NCBI GenBank assembly: GCA_041675325.1
Contig: JBAYUG010000001.1
Coordinates: 124,001-188,000 of the forward strand
Direction of reading: 5' to 3'
Source: CAIKZJ01 sp041675325
GTDB lineage: Bacteria; Bacteroidota; Ignavibacteria; Tepidaquicellales; Tepidaquicellaceae
DNA length: 64,000 bases
The notes beneath the pieces were generated by a model. That model was given only the letters and a program-made list of their open reading frames with translations. It was not told where the DNA came from and ran no database searches. Of this stretch, positions 10,481 through 22,100 are shown piece by piece (the first letter of the stretch is position 1; each line of letters begins with the position of its first letter). The position numbers and the translations under genes were made by a program.

Positions 10481-10886
10481 AAGAAAAAATCTTAAATATG
10501 ATAACAATAAAAACATTGCAATTAAAAACTAAGGATTATATATTACATAAATATCCAAATGACATACTGTATGTATAAATATGGAATAAGAATCTCATTC
10601 ATCGAGTCACGCCGAACAGGAATTACTGCACACACTATCTTTCAACAAAATGAACCGGGCAAAACAATTTTAATCGGAAAATTAAGCAAGGCATAAATAA
10701 TAATAGTAATCTTGGAAATCTGGTATAAGCTATGAAACAATATACTTCCCGCAAATTTCCTTAATAAAAGGGTTATTTGAAGTTTATAGAAGCATTAAGT
10801 TAAAGAGTTTTTATTGAAAATATTTAGAAAAAATTAAAATATCTTAATTACAATTAAAAATATTTACTAAACTTAATCTAAAGCTC
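10481..10886. other. AT-rich upstream region of the second giant gene
   Basis: No gene, clear promoter consensus or recognisable riboswitch was seen. The 5' end carries the last repeat words; the rest is AT-rich and probably holds the promoter and leader of the gene starting at 10887. Confidence 0.5.
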
Positions 10887-13800
10887 ATGAAAAAATTATT
10901 CTCTTTCTTTCTCGTACTTTTCACGGTTTTAGTGCTTGCAGGATTTACAAACGCACAAATTGCTGTGACAGTTGACAATCCAACAAACACTACTCCAAAT
11001 CTATCTGTCAGCTATACATCGTTAGCTGACGCTATAACTGCTTTAAACAGCGTTACGGCAATGTCCGGACCTGTCACTTTAACTTTGTTGGCAGGCGGAA
11101 CTGAAACTGCCCCTGCTGGCGGTTATTTACTCGGCAGTGCATCTTTGAATGCAGTGACCTCTGCCACAAATACTATAACATTCAATAAAACCCTAATTGG
11201 TGCAAATCCATTGATTACTGCATTTACTCCGGGGACATCAACTTCAGTTGACGGTATATGGAAAATACAGGGTACGGATTACGTAACAATTAACGGAATT
11301 GATTTACAGGAAAACCCTGCAAATTTAACGGCCACAGAACAAATGGAATGGGGATATGCACTCGTTAAAATGAATGCTGCTGCCCCTTTCGACGGTTGCC
11401 AGTATGTTACCATCCAAAATTGTGTTGTTGCTTTGAATAAAGCCAATACAGCTTCTGTCGGTATTTATGCCGGTAATCATATAGCAACTGCAACAACATC
11501 GTTAACGATAACTGCAACGACAGATGCCCTTAACAATTGCAAGTTTTACAATAATACTATCTCGAATGTTTATATTGGTATAAGGCTCGCTGGCTTTTCT
11601 GCTGCTTCTCCTTATACTCTTTATGACCAGAATAATGAAATTGGAAATGCCCCGGGAACAGGTAACAATATTACTAATTACGGTGGTGGTACGGTTACTA
11701 CTTACGGTATTTACGGTCTCTATCAGAACGGTTTACTCGTTAATTATAATACTGTTAACGGTGGTGGTACGGCTACTACCTATGGCATTTTTACATCAAC
11801 CGGAACAAATGCGAGTGTCACGATTCGGGGAAATACAGTCACAGTACAAGGCGGCGGAACAACAAGTAGTGTTTATGCTATAAACAATGCTACAGGCGCT
11901 ACAGGGACTACAAATACTATAGATATTTATGATAACACAGTTGAAAACTGCACTTATCCGACTGCTACATCCGGCGCAATGTATTTACTCTATACTACTG
12001 GTGCCGCATTTAATGTAAATGTTTATAATAATACAGTTCGCAACAACACAAAATCAGGAACTTCAGGTGCTACATATTTATTCTATAATACAAATTTAGG
12101 TGCAAACGGTTTTGAGAATATTTATAACAATAATATTTATGGCAATACTTCGTCAGGATCAGGAACCGTTTATGGTTTGTACTCGAACTCAGTTTCGACT
12201 GCGACAAAAGAAATTTATGGAAATAATATTTATGATAATACTTCAGGCGGTTCAATACAATCTCTCACTCAAACTTTAGGGATAACTGCCAATGTATATA
12301 AAAATCAAGTTTATAATAATTCATCAACATCAACAGGAACGACAGTAGGACTCGTAAGGGGAATAACTGCGAGTTCGGGAACAAATGTGTATATTTATAA
12401 CAATTTTGTCTCTGATTTAAAAGCCACTACGGCAGCAAGTCCGGATGCCGTTCGCGGTATTGATATTTCAAGTACTTCGACACTTTCCACATACGGAGTA
12501 TATAACAATACTGTTTATCTGAATGCTTCATCGTCCGGAGCAAATTTCGGAACAACCGGTATTTATCACACACGAAGCGCAGTAGCAACGACTGGTGTTT
12601 TAGAAATGCGAAATAATATCATCGTTAACAATTCAACATCCGCAGGGACGGGCTTTACTGTTGTATTCAGAAGAAGTGCTTCTACTGATTTAGTTAATTT
12701 CGGAAGTTCTTCGAATAATAATGACCTTTATGCCGGAACTCCATCGGCAAGTAATTTAATATTTTACGACGGAACAAATTCTGACCAGACAATGGCGGCA
12801 TATAAGTCAAGAGTAACTCCAAGAGATGCTTCTTCGTTCTCAGTAATGCCCGCCTTTGTCAATATTACAACAGCTCCTTATGATTTGCATTTAGGAACTG
12901 CCGCTGCTACACAGTTGGAAAGCGGGGGTGCTGTTGTAAGTACACCTAATATTGTGTCTGATTTTGACGGTAATGCAAGGTATCCAAACCCGGGTTATCC
13001 GAATAATCCGTCTTTCCCTGCAACAGCTCCGGATGTAGGTGCTGATGAGTTTGCCGGGATTCCGCAGGACTTAAACGGTCCCTCAATATCTTATACTCCG
13101 CTTGGTAATACTGCTTCAACAAGCGGAAGAGTGTTCAGCAATGTTACAATAACTGACCCTTCCGGAGTTAACGTTGATCCGGGTACGAAGCCAAGAGTTT
13201 ATTACAAGAAATCAACTGATGCGAATACTTATGCAGGAAATACGAATGTTGATGATGGATGGAAATGGGTGGAAACTTCAAGCGGAAGCTCTCCATTCAG
13301 TTTTACGTTAGATTACTCAATTCTGACCGGAGGCGGTATTTCAACAGGTGAAATTGTGCAATACTTTGTCATTGCTCAGGATCTTATTAATAATGTAGGC
13401 TTAAATTCAGGAACACCGGCACAGCCTTTAACATCAGTCGATTTGACTGTTGATGAGTTTCCTTTATCAGGAACTATAAATCAATATTCAATTTCAGGTG
13501 CAATAACAGGTGAAATATTAGTCGGAACAGGACAGACATACACATCATTAACCGATGATGCTCCAACAGGGCTTTTTAAAGCTATTAATGAAAAAGTGGT
13601 TACCGGTAATTTAACCGTAAAGATTACTTCTGACCTTACCGAAACCGGTGCAGTAGCTTTGAATCAAACAAACGAAGAAGCAATTTATACAATCACAATT
13701 CAACCCAATGATGCTTCTCTTAAAACTATTTCAGGCTCTTATGCTGGAGGTTTAATCAGGCTTAACGGTGCAGATGGAATTACTTTCGACGGACGCTTCA

Positions 13801-16800
13801 GCGGAAGCGGTAATTATCTTACAATTAGTAATACAAGCACTTCAACAAATTCGGCAGCTATTCAAATAATTAGTCTTGGCACAAATGCCGGTGCAACCGA
13901 TAACACAATCAGAAACTGCAATATTCTCGCGGGTGCGAATACAGTTACATCTACATTTGGCATTTTCGTTGGAAGTGCTGCAGTTTCGACATCGGGTACA
14001 GGAGCCGATAATGATAATTTAACGATTCAATACAATAATATTTCAAAAGCTTATTATGGTATTTATGCAAGAGGCGTAGCAACAACAGGTGAACTTGACG
14101 GATTGAATATCTTAAATAATTCTGTGGGTTCATCAATTGAAGCTGATTATATTTCAGGATATGGTATGTATTTATCGGGTATGAATGGTGCAAATATCAA
14201 TGAAAACGAGATTTACAACATGATTTATAATGGTTCTAAATATGGTATGTATATCGTTGCAAACGTATCAAATTCTGTATTTAGTAAGAATAAGATCCAT
14301 ACTTTTGGTCAGTTGAATACATCGGCTTATTATGCTACAGGTATGTATTTCTCAAGTGCTACAGGTACTACTAATAATCAAATTGATAATAACATTGTTT
14401 ATGATTTAATTTATTACGGAAGTACATCAAACTTCTATAATGCAGGTATAAGATTAGCAGGCGGTGATGGATACAAAATTTATTATAACTCCGTAAGTCA
14501 TACAGGAACATTTGCTAATACCGCTTCAGGACTTTATTCAATATGTATGTATATTTCAACAGCGGCTACAAATGTTGATATGCGGAATAATATTTTCTAT
14601 AATTCTCGGTCAGGAACATCACCAAAGAGTTACACAATCTATACACCTAATACTTCAACATTTACAAATCTGAATTATAATGACTATTACACCACAGGTG
14701 CAGCATTCGGATATTATGGAGCAGAAGTAGCAAATTATTCAGCCTGGGCTACAGCTTCTGGCGAAGGCGTTAATTCAATTAATGTTGACCCATTGTTTAA
14801 TTCCGAGACTAATTTACAGCCAGGTCTTACTTCACCTGTTTTAGCAGCAGGTACTCCAATAGCAGGTATTACTACTGACATTCTTGGTGTAACAAGAAGC
14901 GGAACCGTTCCGAGCATGGGTGCTTACGAGCAAGGAGCAGATTTCAGCGGTCCGGCGTTTGCATATACTCCTTTGCTTAATACGGCATCTACAGGCAACA
15001 GAGTTCTTTCTGCAAATATTTCTGACCCGTCTGGAGTTCCTACAGCGGGTGTAGGTTTGCCTGTTTTATACTGGAAAATAAACGCGGGCTCGTATAACTC
15101 TGTCGCAGGGACTTTTGTAAGCGGGAATGAATATACGTTTACATTTGGTGCAGGAGTTGTAATGGGTGATGTGGTGTCATATTACTTAGTAGCACAGGAT
15201 ATGCTCGCACCAACTCCAAATGTTAGTGCATCACCTTCAGATGGTGCAAGCGGATTTACTATAAACCCGCCCGCAGTTTCCACTCCGCCCACTACTCCGA
15301 ATAGTTATATCGTCTCCAATACTTCTCTTGCAGGAGATTATACAGTCGGTACACTAATGTTCAATCAGGTTTCAGGCAAGAATGTGTACTTTGAAAAAGT
15401 GGTGAAAAAAGTTATGAAAGAAGTAACTTTAGACGCAACTGTTACTGAAGAAGAAATTACTTCCAAAGTTCAGAATAATAAAGATTTAAAAGAAAAAGGA
15501 ATTCAGGATAAAAAGGAAGTCAATGTAAAAGGTAATAATAGAACTAATACCAATGGAATTCTATCCACGGAAACAAGCGGCGAAAATCTTGATAAACCTA
15601 TTTCTAAAAAATTGATTGAAGTCGAAGAAATTGAATGGGTTCCTATGGAAGATGGCAAAATTTACGAAGGCAATCTCTTCGTGAAGAGAAGCGATTCACC
15701 AAATCTTCAATATCCTGACGGTATTGAAGGCATCTATGCAACAATTACCGCGGCGCTTGCCGACCTTAATCTAAGAGGTGTCAGCGGTGCTACCAACTTC
15801 TTGTTAAACGATGCTACTTATCCGACCGAAACATTCCCATTAGCCGTCAGCGTAACTAATGAGAATATGCCTTCAGCTGTGAATACAGTTACTATTAAAC
15901 CGAATGTCGGCGTTACTGCATTAATTCAGGGTACGGCGGCTGCATCACAGATATTTTTAATTAAAAACAGTTATGTTACTATTGACGGTTCAAACGCTCC
16001 TGCGGGCACTACAAAAGATTTAACCGTTGAAAATCTGAGTACTTCAACGCCGCAGGTTATTAGAGTAGGTTCAACAGGAACTACTCCTTTAACAAACACA
16101 ACAATTAAAAATTGTAATGTTATTAACGGTGCAAATACGAGTACAGCTATTACTGTATATGGTGCCGACGGAGCAGCAGGATATTTTAATGATATTACAA
16201 TTCAGAACAATGATATACAGAAAGCGTACCATGGTTTGTACATTCTTGCTGTAATGACAGGAACAAACGGTTCGGGTACTCTTGTCACAAATAACACTAT
16301 TAATTCTGCTGTAAACCCGATTTCCGGAACCGGTGTATATGCACAGGGTGTTAACGGAATTACAGTAACGGATAATAACATTGCAAACATCACTCACGGT
16401 ACTTTGACAACTTCAAGTACGGGTGTTTGGTTTGCTACAGGTACATTTAACGGAATAATTTCAGGAAATAACATTTCGAATTTAAGTTATACAGGTACGG
16501 GTGCTTATGCTCCGAGAGGTATCGCTGTAACAACAGGATATATTGAAAACTACACGATTACAAATAATGTTATTTCAGGGGTTACATCGTCAGGGTCTTC
16601 AGCTCCGTATGGAATAAATGCAGGCGGTGCTGGCGGACTTACGATAGCTAATAATTCGATCAGCGGTCTTCTAAATTCTAATGCTGGTGGATACGGCGCA
16701 AGAGGTCTGTACCTTAGTACGGGTGTCAATTCAAGCAATATCAACGTTTATAATAATTTGATATACAACGTACAGGCTACTTCTGACGCTTCAAATACTT

Positions 16801-18398
16801 ATTGGGTTTTAGGTCTTGCTATTGATGGGGCCACTGGCGGTGCAAATATTTATTATAACACTGTTAATCTTTACGGTACCTATGCCGGTTATGCCTCAGC
16901 TACAATATCTTCTGCTTTCTGTGTTATGAATGCAGGAGCAAATGCGATTGAAGTAGGTAATAATATTTTTGTAAATACGTATGACAATTCTGCAGGCTTA
17001 AGTGATAAGAGTTATTCAATTTACTCGGCAGCACTAAACACTGCATTTACAAACATAAATTATAATGATTATTATGCTTTTGGTGCTCCTGCGGTCCTTG
17101 GCAGTATTTTGGAAATTGCTGTCCAGACAGATAAAACTACTCTGGCTGAATGGAGAACAGCAACGGGCATGGATGCGTATTCCGTGTCAGGAAATCCGGG
17201 ATTTACATCAGATATAAACTTAATACCTGATGGAACAAATGCTAATAGCTGGACAGTTTTCAATAACGGTACGCATATTGCAGGAATTACAACCGATTAT
17301 GCAGGAAATCCAAGACCTCTGACTGTTGTATTAGGTACACCGGATATTGGAGCGTATGAGTTTGGACAACCGAGCGTAAATCCAAACCCAGTTTCGTTTG
17401 CACCTGTTATCGGTCAGAATATCATTGCATTCAACGGTTTACCGATACTTGATGTGAATTTTGGTAATTTAGGCGGTATCACCAACCTGACAGTGAATAA
17501 CTATCAGGGTGTAGCTCCTCCGGGATCAGGCGGTGATGTACCTTTATATATGAACGGGTATTTTGTTATTACCCAGACAGATGGAGTAGGTTATACCTAC
17601 GATATTACTTACACCTATTCAGAAGCACAGCTCGGTACAATAAGCACTGAAGACAAGGTTAGACTTGCAAAATCAGACGACAATGGCGTTACATGGGTGC
17701 CTTACCTTACAGCAGGAACGGGAGCGGGACAGTATGAATTGAATACTACAAATAATACTATTAAGGTATTTGGTTTAACTGCATTCTCTACATTCACAAT
17801 TACGGATAGTGACAGTCCGCTGCCGGTTCAACTTACTTCATTCACTTCATCTCTCAACGGAAGAGACGTAAGACTAACATGGAAGACAGAAAGTGAAATT
17901 AACAATGCTGGCTTTGATGTTGAAAGAAGCGTATCCGGAAGCACTCAATGGGTAAAAGCAGGATATGTCGCGGGTAAGGGCAATTCATCAGCACCGATAA
18001 GTTATACTTTTGAAGACAAAAAACTCAATAGCGGAAAATACAACTACCGCCTGAAACAAATTGACAACAACGGTAACTTTGAATACCATGCTCTTTCAAA
18101 TGTAGTGGAAGTTGGTTTACCGACGAAGTACGAACTGAGTCAGAACTATCCGAATCCGTTCAACCCGACCACAAAGATTGATTTCTCACTGCCATTAGAC
18201 GCCAAAGTAAGCATTAAGCTTTATGACATCACAGGCAGAGAAGTAAAAACTCTTGTAAATGAATCAAGGACTGCGGGTTATTACACTGTTCAGTTCAATG
18301 CTTCAGACCTTTCAAGCGGTACTTACTTCTACAGGATAATGACAAAGTCTTCAAGTGCGGATTATATCATGACGAAGAAGATGGTGCTTGTCAAGTAA
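10887..18398 (+). CDS. Giant T9SS-exported parallel beta-helix surface protein (2503 aa)
   Basis: Paralogue of the preceding giant gene, with nearly the same signal peptide (MKKLFSFFLVLFTV..., cleavage near residue 23). Three beta-helix blocks can be traced: about 25-725 (closing 'PDVGADE'), about 870-1350 (closing 'PSMGAYE') and about 1610-2170 (closing 'PDIGAYEF'). They are joined by 'GPSISYTPLGNT'-type modules and a highly charged linker (about 1500-1590) rich in Lys, Glu and Asn. A 'PLPVQLTSFTSSLNGRDV' Fn3-like module and the T9SS type A sorting domain (about 2413-2503) end the protein. It is predicted to be exported and anchored at the cell surface. The role is unknown; an adhesin, filament or matrix protein is possible. 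The last 180 codons are close to those of the neighbouring giants at DNA level. Confidence 0.92.
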   Translation: MKKLFSFFLVLFTVLVLAGFTNAQIAVTVDNPTNTTPNLSVSYTSLADAITALNSVTAMSGPVTLTLLAGGTETAPAGGYLLGSASLNAVTSATNTITFNKTLIGANPLITAFTPGTSTSVDGIWKIQGTDYVTINGIDLQENPANLTATEQMEWGYALVKMNAAAPFDGCQYVTIQNCVVALNKANTASVGIYAGNHIATATTSLTITATTDALNNCKFYNNTISNVYIGIRLAGFSAASPYTLYDQNNEIGNAPGTGNNITNYGGGTVTTYGIYGLYQNGLLVNYNTVNGGGTATTYGIFTSTGTNASVTIRGNTVTVQGGGTTSSVYAINNATGATGTTNTIDIYDNTVENCTYPTATSGAMYLLYTTGAAFNVNVYNNTVRNNTKSGTSGATYLFYNTNLGANGFENIYNNNIYGNTSSGSGTVYGLYSNSVSTATKEIYGNNIYDNTSGGSIQSLTQTLGITANVYKNQVYNNSSTSTGTTVGLVRGITASSGTNVYIYNNFVSDLKATTAASPDAVRGIDISSTSTLSTYGVYNNTVYLNASSSGANFGTTGIYHTRSAVATTGVLEMRNNIIVNNSTSAGTGFTVVFRRSASTDLVNFGSSSNNNDLYAGTPSASNLIFYDGTNSDQTMAAYKSRVTPRDASSFSVMPAFVNITTAPYDLHLGTAAATQLESGGAVVSTPNIVSDFDGNARYPNPGYPNNPSFPATAPDVGADEFAGIPQDLNGPSISYTPLGNTASTSGRVFSNVTITDPSGVNVDPGTKPRVYYKKSTDANTYAGNTNVDDGWKWVETSSGSSPFSFTLDYSILTGGGISTGEIVQYFVIAQDLINNVGLNSGTPAQPLTSVDLTVDEFPLSGTINQYSISGAITGEILVGTGQTYTSLTDDAPTGLFKAINEKVVTGNLTVKITSDLTETGAVALNQTNEEAIYTITIQPNDASLKTISGSYAGGLIRLNGADGITFDGRFSGSGNYLTISNTSTSTNSAAIQIISLGTNAGATDNTIRNCNILAGANTVTSTFGIFVGSAAVSTSGTGADNDNLTIQYNNISKAYYGIYARGVATTGELDGLNILNNSVGSSIEADYISGYGMYLSGMNGANINENEIYNMIYNGSKYGMYIVANVSNSVFSKNKIHTFGQLNTSAYYATGMYFSSATGTTNNQIDNNIVYDLIYYGSTSNFYNAGIRLAGGDGYKIYYNSVSHTGTFANTASGLYSICMYISTAATNVDMRNNIFYNSRSGTSPKSYTIYTPNTSTFTNLNYNDYYTTGAAFGYYGAEVANYSAWATASGEGVNSINVDPLFNSETNLQPGLTSPVLAAGTPIAGITTDILGVTRSGTVPSMGAYEQGADFSGPAFAYTPLLNTASTGNRVLSANISDPSGVPTAGVGLPVLYWKINAGSYNSVAGTFVSGNEYTFTFGAGVVMGDVVSYYLVAQDMLAPTPNVSASPSDGASGFTINPPAVSTPPTTPNSYIVSNTSLAGDYTVGTLMFNQVSGKNVYFEKVVKKVMKEVTLDATVTEEEITSKVQNNKDLKEKGIQDKKEVNVKGNNRTNTNGILSTETSGENLDKPISKKLIEVEEIEWVPMEDGKIYEGNLFVKRSDSPNLQYPDGIEGIYATITAALADLNLRGVSGATNFLLNDATYPTETFPLAVSVTNENMPSAVNTVTIKPNVGVTALIQGTAAASQIFLIKNSYVTIDGSNAPAGTTKDLTVENLSTSTPQVIRVGSTGTTPLTNTTIKNCNVINGANTSTAITVYGADGAAGYFNDITIQNNDIQKAYHGLYILAVMTGTNGSGTLVTNNTINSAVNPISGTGVYAQGVNGITVTDNNIANITHGTLTTSSTGVWFATGTFNGIISGNNISNLSYTGTGAYAPRGIAVTTGYIENYTITNNVISGVTSSGSSAPYGINAGGAGGLTIANNSISGLLNSNAGGYGARGLYLSTGVNSSNINVYNNLIYNVQATSDASNTYWVLGLAIDGATGGANIYYNTVNLYGTYAGYASATISSAFCVMNAGANAIEVGNNIFVNTYDNSAGLSDKSYSIYSAALNTAFTNINYNDYYAFGAPAVLGSILEIAVQTDKTTLAEWRTATGMDAYSVSGNPGFTSDINLIPDGTNANSWTVFNNGTHIAGITTDYAGNPRPLTVVLGTPDIGAYEFGQPSVNPNPVSFAPVIGQNIIAFNGLPILDVNFGNLGGITNLTVNNYQGVAPPGSGGDVPLYMNGYFVITQTDGVGYTYDITYTYSEAQLGTISTEDKVRLAKSDDNGVTWVPYLTAGTGAGQYELNTTNNTIKVFGLTAFSTFTITDSDSPLPVQLTSFTSSLNGRDVRLTWKTESEINNAGFDVERSVSGSTQWVKAGYVAGKGNSSAPISYTFEDKKLNSGKYNYRLKQIDNNGNFEYHALSNVVEVGLPTKYELSQNYPNPFNPTTKIDFSLPLDAKVSIKLYDITGREVKTLVNESRTAGYYTVQFNASDLSSGTYFYRIMTKSSSADYIMTKKMVLVK

Positions 18399-18400
18399 GA

Positions 18401-18491
18401 ACAGTGAACAGTGAACTGTGAACTGTGAACTGTGAACTGTGAACAGTAAACAGTAAACTGTGAACAGTGAATGGTAAGCAGTAAACAGTAA
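18401..18491 (+). repeat. Thirteen in-register heptamers after the stop codon
   Basis: Two bases after the stop, 13 uninterrupted 7-bp units follow (two acagtga, four actgtga, two acagtaa, then actgtga, acagtga, atggtaa, gcagtaa, acagtaa). This is the longest and cleanest of the arrays and lies between the stop and the terminator, so it should be transcribed. Confidence 0.92.
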
Positions 18492-18518
18492 AAAGAAATA
18501 AAGCAATATTTAAACAGG

Positions 18519-18549
18519 AAGGCGGACGAAAGTCCGCCTTTTTTGTTTG
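18519..18549 (+). terminator. Intrinsic terminator of the second giant gene
   Basis: A 9-bp stem (aaggcggac / gtccgcctt) with a GAAA loop is followed by a T-run. The core is the same as in the hairpins at 10069 and 24298. Confidence 0.92.
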
Positions 18550-18574
18550 TATATCCGCAGCTTGCTCTTCGTTA

Positions 18575-18715
18575 CAGTGTTACGCGTCACGGCTCTTATC
18601 AGCTACGAGCTACCAGACATCACCTGCTCTTACCGTTCACAGTTTACAATTCACAGTTCACGGTTTTTAGCTCTTCGTCACTCTGTCACTCGTTACGCGT
18701 CACGACTCTTAAATC
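18575..18715. repeat. Opposite-sense heptamer field
   Basis: Five in-register heptamers (accgttc, acagttt, acaattc, acagttc, acggttt; 18632-18666) are near reverse complements of units at 18401-18491. They are flanked by 'gtcacggctctt' and 'gttacgcgtcacg' words. Open frames here are repeat-derived. Confidence 0.8.
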
Positions 18716-19141
18716 AGTGCATATTTTCCAACTGGAAGGTATACAAAAGTCACCTTATCGTTTTATAAATAAAAATCCTTTCTGATTACTGATTATTACA
18801 AAATAAAAATAAATTTTTATTATTAAAATAATCATTGCTTTTATGCAAAATGCAACTTAACTTTAACAAGTTCTTTTATAAAGGGCTAATTAAAGATAAA
18901 CAGATCACATACCTCATCATAAGATTGCGCCGGAATGGCAAAACAGGACAGAGTTAAGATTACATAAACAAGTTCGTTTAGAAAGTAGTTTACATTTATT
19001 TTGAAAGTAAAAAGTATTTGATATTACTATTTATTTATTAATAAATTAATAAGTAATTAATAAGCGGAATCTGAAATTTCTATTCATTTCCCGTTTTAAA
19101 AGTTTATTAAACATTTTTCATTAACTTAATAATGTAATATT
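18716..19141. other. AT-rich upstream region of the third giant gene
   Basis: No gene or RNA could be recognised. The region probably carries the promoter and leader of the gene at 19142, but no TAnnTTTG element stands out. Confidence 0.5.
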
Positions 19142-22100
19142 ATGAGAACAAATTACTTCTTTAGATCTTTAGTTATAGTGTTATTAATGTTAATCACTAC
19201 CGGCATTTTTGCCCAGACTGATAATAACATCATGTCACTGCCTACAAACAACAGTGCTCCATTTATCAGAAATCTGAATAATGGAAATGTGCAGAGTCCC
19301 GATGTAAATCTTTGGGCAATTAACGGAGCAAGTACCTCTGGTAATGTAAGAGGTCCTGTGTCAAGTTTTACTTACCAAAGGTCCTTATATTTCATCTCTG
19401 CAGCAGAAATGATTGCCGCAGGATTTCCCTCCGGGATAAATTTCACAACTATTGGCTTTAGCATTTCGACTGCTTCATTAGTGTCTGTTAGCGGCAATCT
19501 TAAAATTTATCTTCAGAATGCTAACGTCACTTCATTTACTAAGTCGACAAACTGGACAACTGCAGTTGTTGATTCTATGACACTCGTAAATGACGGCGTT
19601 TTGGCAGGGTTTAATACAACAGCGGCTCCTTATGACGTAACCCTTACTAACCCAACAGCTTTTACATATTCTGGTAATGGTATTTGGGTCGCAATGGAAT
19701 ATCAGCTTACAACAGCTGTTTCTACAGGTATGGCTCAATTTTGCACCACAGTAATTACAAACTCACTGAGAAGTTATCAAAGTAATACGTCTATGTCAAC
19801 TACTTTGGGAGCCTTAAGTGCCTTCCGTCCTTCCACAAGATTCTCTTATAGTTGGATGAACGATTTATCCGTAGCTCTAATTTATACTATGGGTAAAAAC
19901 CCTGTTGTTTATGGTTTCCCCCATCAGGTTCGTGCGTTAGTTCAAAACGCCAGTGATACTACTCTCACAGATAGGATGGTTTACCTGAATGTTACAGGTG
20001 CAAATTCTTTCAAAGATAGCTTACTGGTAAGCTCTATTTCACCGGGTTCTACTCAAAGCGTTACATTTACATCCTATACATCAAGCAATGTCGGAAATGA
20101 TTCGATTAATGTATATGTTGGACCCGACAACAATAATGCCAACAATTCAAAAACTCAGGTTCAGCAGGTTAATACAAATACTTTCAGCTATTCTTATAAG
20201 GAAACTGCAGACGGTGGAGTTGGTTTTACAGGTAATACCGGTGACTTTGTAGCTAAATTCTATACAAGCTCACCAAGCAATATAAATCAGATTCAGGTAA
20301 ATTTTAGTACCGGCGGTGTAACTAATTTGGCTGTCGGTATTTGGGATGATAACGCAGGTGTTCCCGGAACAAATTTATACACTTCATCTCAGTTCACTTC
20401 AACCGCAGGTGCTTATACAATAATAGTAAACCCCCCTGTAAATGTAACAGGTAATTTTTATGTTGGAGTAAGACAGAATGGTACGGTTAATGCGAGTTTT
20501 TCATTTCAGACTGAAGCTCCAATTAGATCGCAAACATTCTTTTACACTTCCCCGGTCGGTGGTACAACATGGACTGACTTTTCTGCTACAGGATCAAATT
20601 TCAGGTTTATGATTGAACCAAGGCTTCAGCTTGCTAATGATGTAGGTGTACAGTCTGTAGGCTCTACAGGTTCAAAAATATATTCTTCTCTGACTGTAAA
20701 TCCCACAGGTATAGTTGCAAATTACGGCGCAAATACAAATACGTTCGTCGTTACAAGGAAAATAGAACCGGGCGGTTATGTAAGCACTAAGACTGTTACG
20801 TCTCTCGCGGGTAATGCTACTTCTAATGTTACTTTTGACTCCTGGGCTTACACATCGGGAAATACATATACGGTTAAGGACTCCACTTATCTTGCTTCGG
20901 ATTTGAATGCTTCAAATGATACTCTTTCAGGAAGCATTACTCCGATACTGGATAATACAGGTCCTGCTATTTCTTACACACCTTTCACTTCTACTACTTC
21001 TACCGCAAACAGGACGTTAAGCGGTGTTTCTGTTATAGACCAGAGTCCGATTGACTCTGTTACTCTAAAACGTCCAAGATGCTATTTCAAACGCAATACT
21101 GACGCAAATACCTTTGAAGATAACACAAGTACAACTGACGGATGGAAATTTGTCGAAGCTGACGGAACAGGCGGTACTTCACCGTTTAGCTTTACTCTTG
21201 ATTATACGTTGTTAAACACTGGAAGCGGTGTAGCTGTCGGTGATGTTATTGAGTACTTCTTTATTTTTCAGGATGTAATTCCTAATATTTCTTACAAAAA
21301 AGGTACTCTTGTTGCTCCGCCTACAAAGATTGCCTTGGAATCAACGGACTTTCCGATTACGGGACTCGTCGATTCATACCATATAACAAGTACTTCAGCA
21401 CTCAGCGGAAACTACTTGATTGGTCTTTCCTTGTTCAATAAAGTAACAGGAAAAAATATTACATTTGAAAAACGAACAGTTAGAGAGCCTGTTTCTGTTT
21501 CCTCGAAATCAGATGCGGGAAGCATTGTCGGGAATAATAATAACGTCAGGGGTGCAGATATTAGTACTACCCCGCCGTTTTATAATGGCTCGAAAGACAT
21601 GGGTTCAGCTTTATCAAATGAAGTTGAAAGAGAATACTTTGTTCCGTTTGAAAATGGTATTCCTTATATAGGTAAATTGTTCTTAAACATTCCCGATGGA
21701 CCTGACGCAGGGCAGTATTACGCAACACTAACTCAGGCTGTTAATGACCTCAATACAAGCGGTGTTAGCGGTCCGGTAAATTTCCTTCTTACCGATGCTC
21801 TGTATAATAATGAAGATCTTCCTATTGCAATTCACAATGTTGCAGGTACAAGCGATGTAAATACTGTAACTATTAAACCGAACACTGGTATAAATTCTGA
21901 AATCTCCGGATCCTCTTCGGCAAACTCGATTATTAAAGTATTTAATTCAAATTATATCATTATTGACGGGTCAAATACAATAGGAGGAACCACAAGAAAT
22001 CTGACTTTAACAAATACTACAGCAACCGCTCCGAGTGTTGTCTGGTTTGGGTCGAGCGGTACAACCCCTGTAACAAATCTTACTCTGAAGAATTGTATTT

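Noticed and set aside
10131..10578. Open frames over the heptamer field
   Set aside because: The translations are read-outs of the same short words in different frames; no stable protein signature.
10481..10886. Riboswitch or structured leader before the second giant gene
   Set aside because: No known riboswitch core could be recognised and the AT-rich sequence gives no convincing stem set.
16089..16397. Cys-rich minus-strand frame inside the second giant gene
   Set aside because: The cysteines arise from reading Thr/Asn-rich codons on the opposite strand; it is a shadow frame.
18543..18785. Overlapping open frames after the second terminator
   Set aside because: Both are repeat-derived and begin inside the terminator tail.
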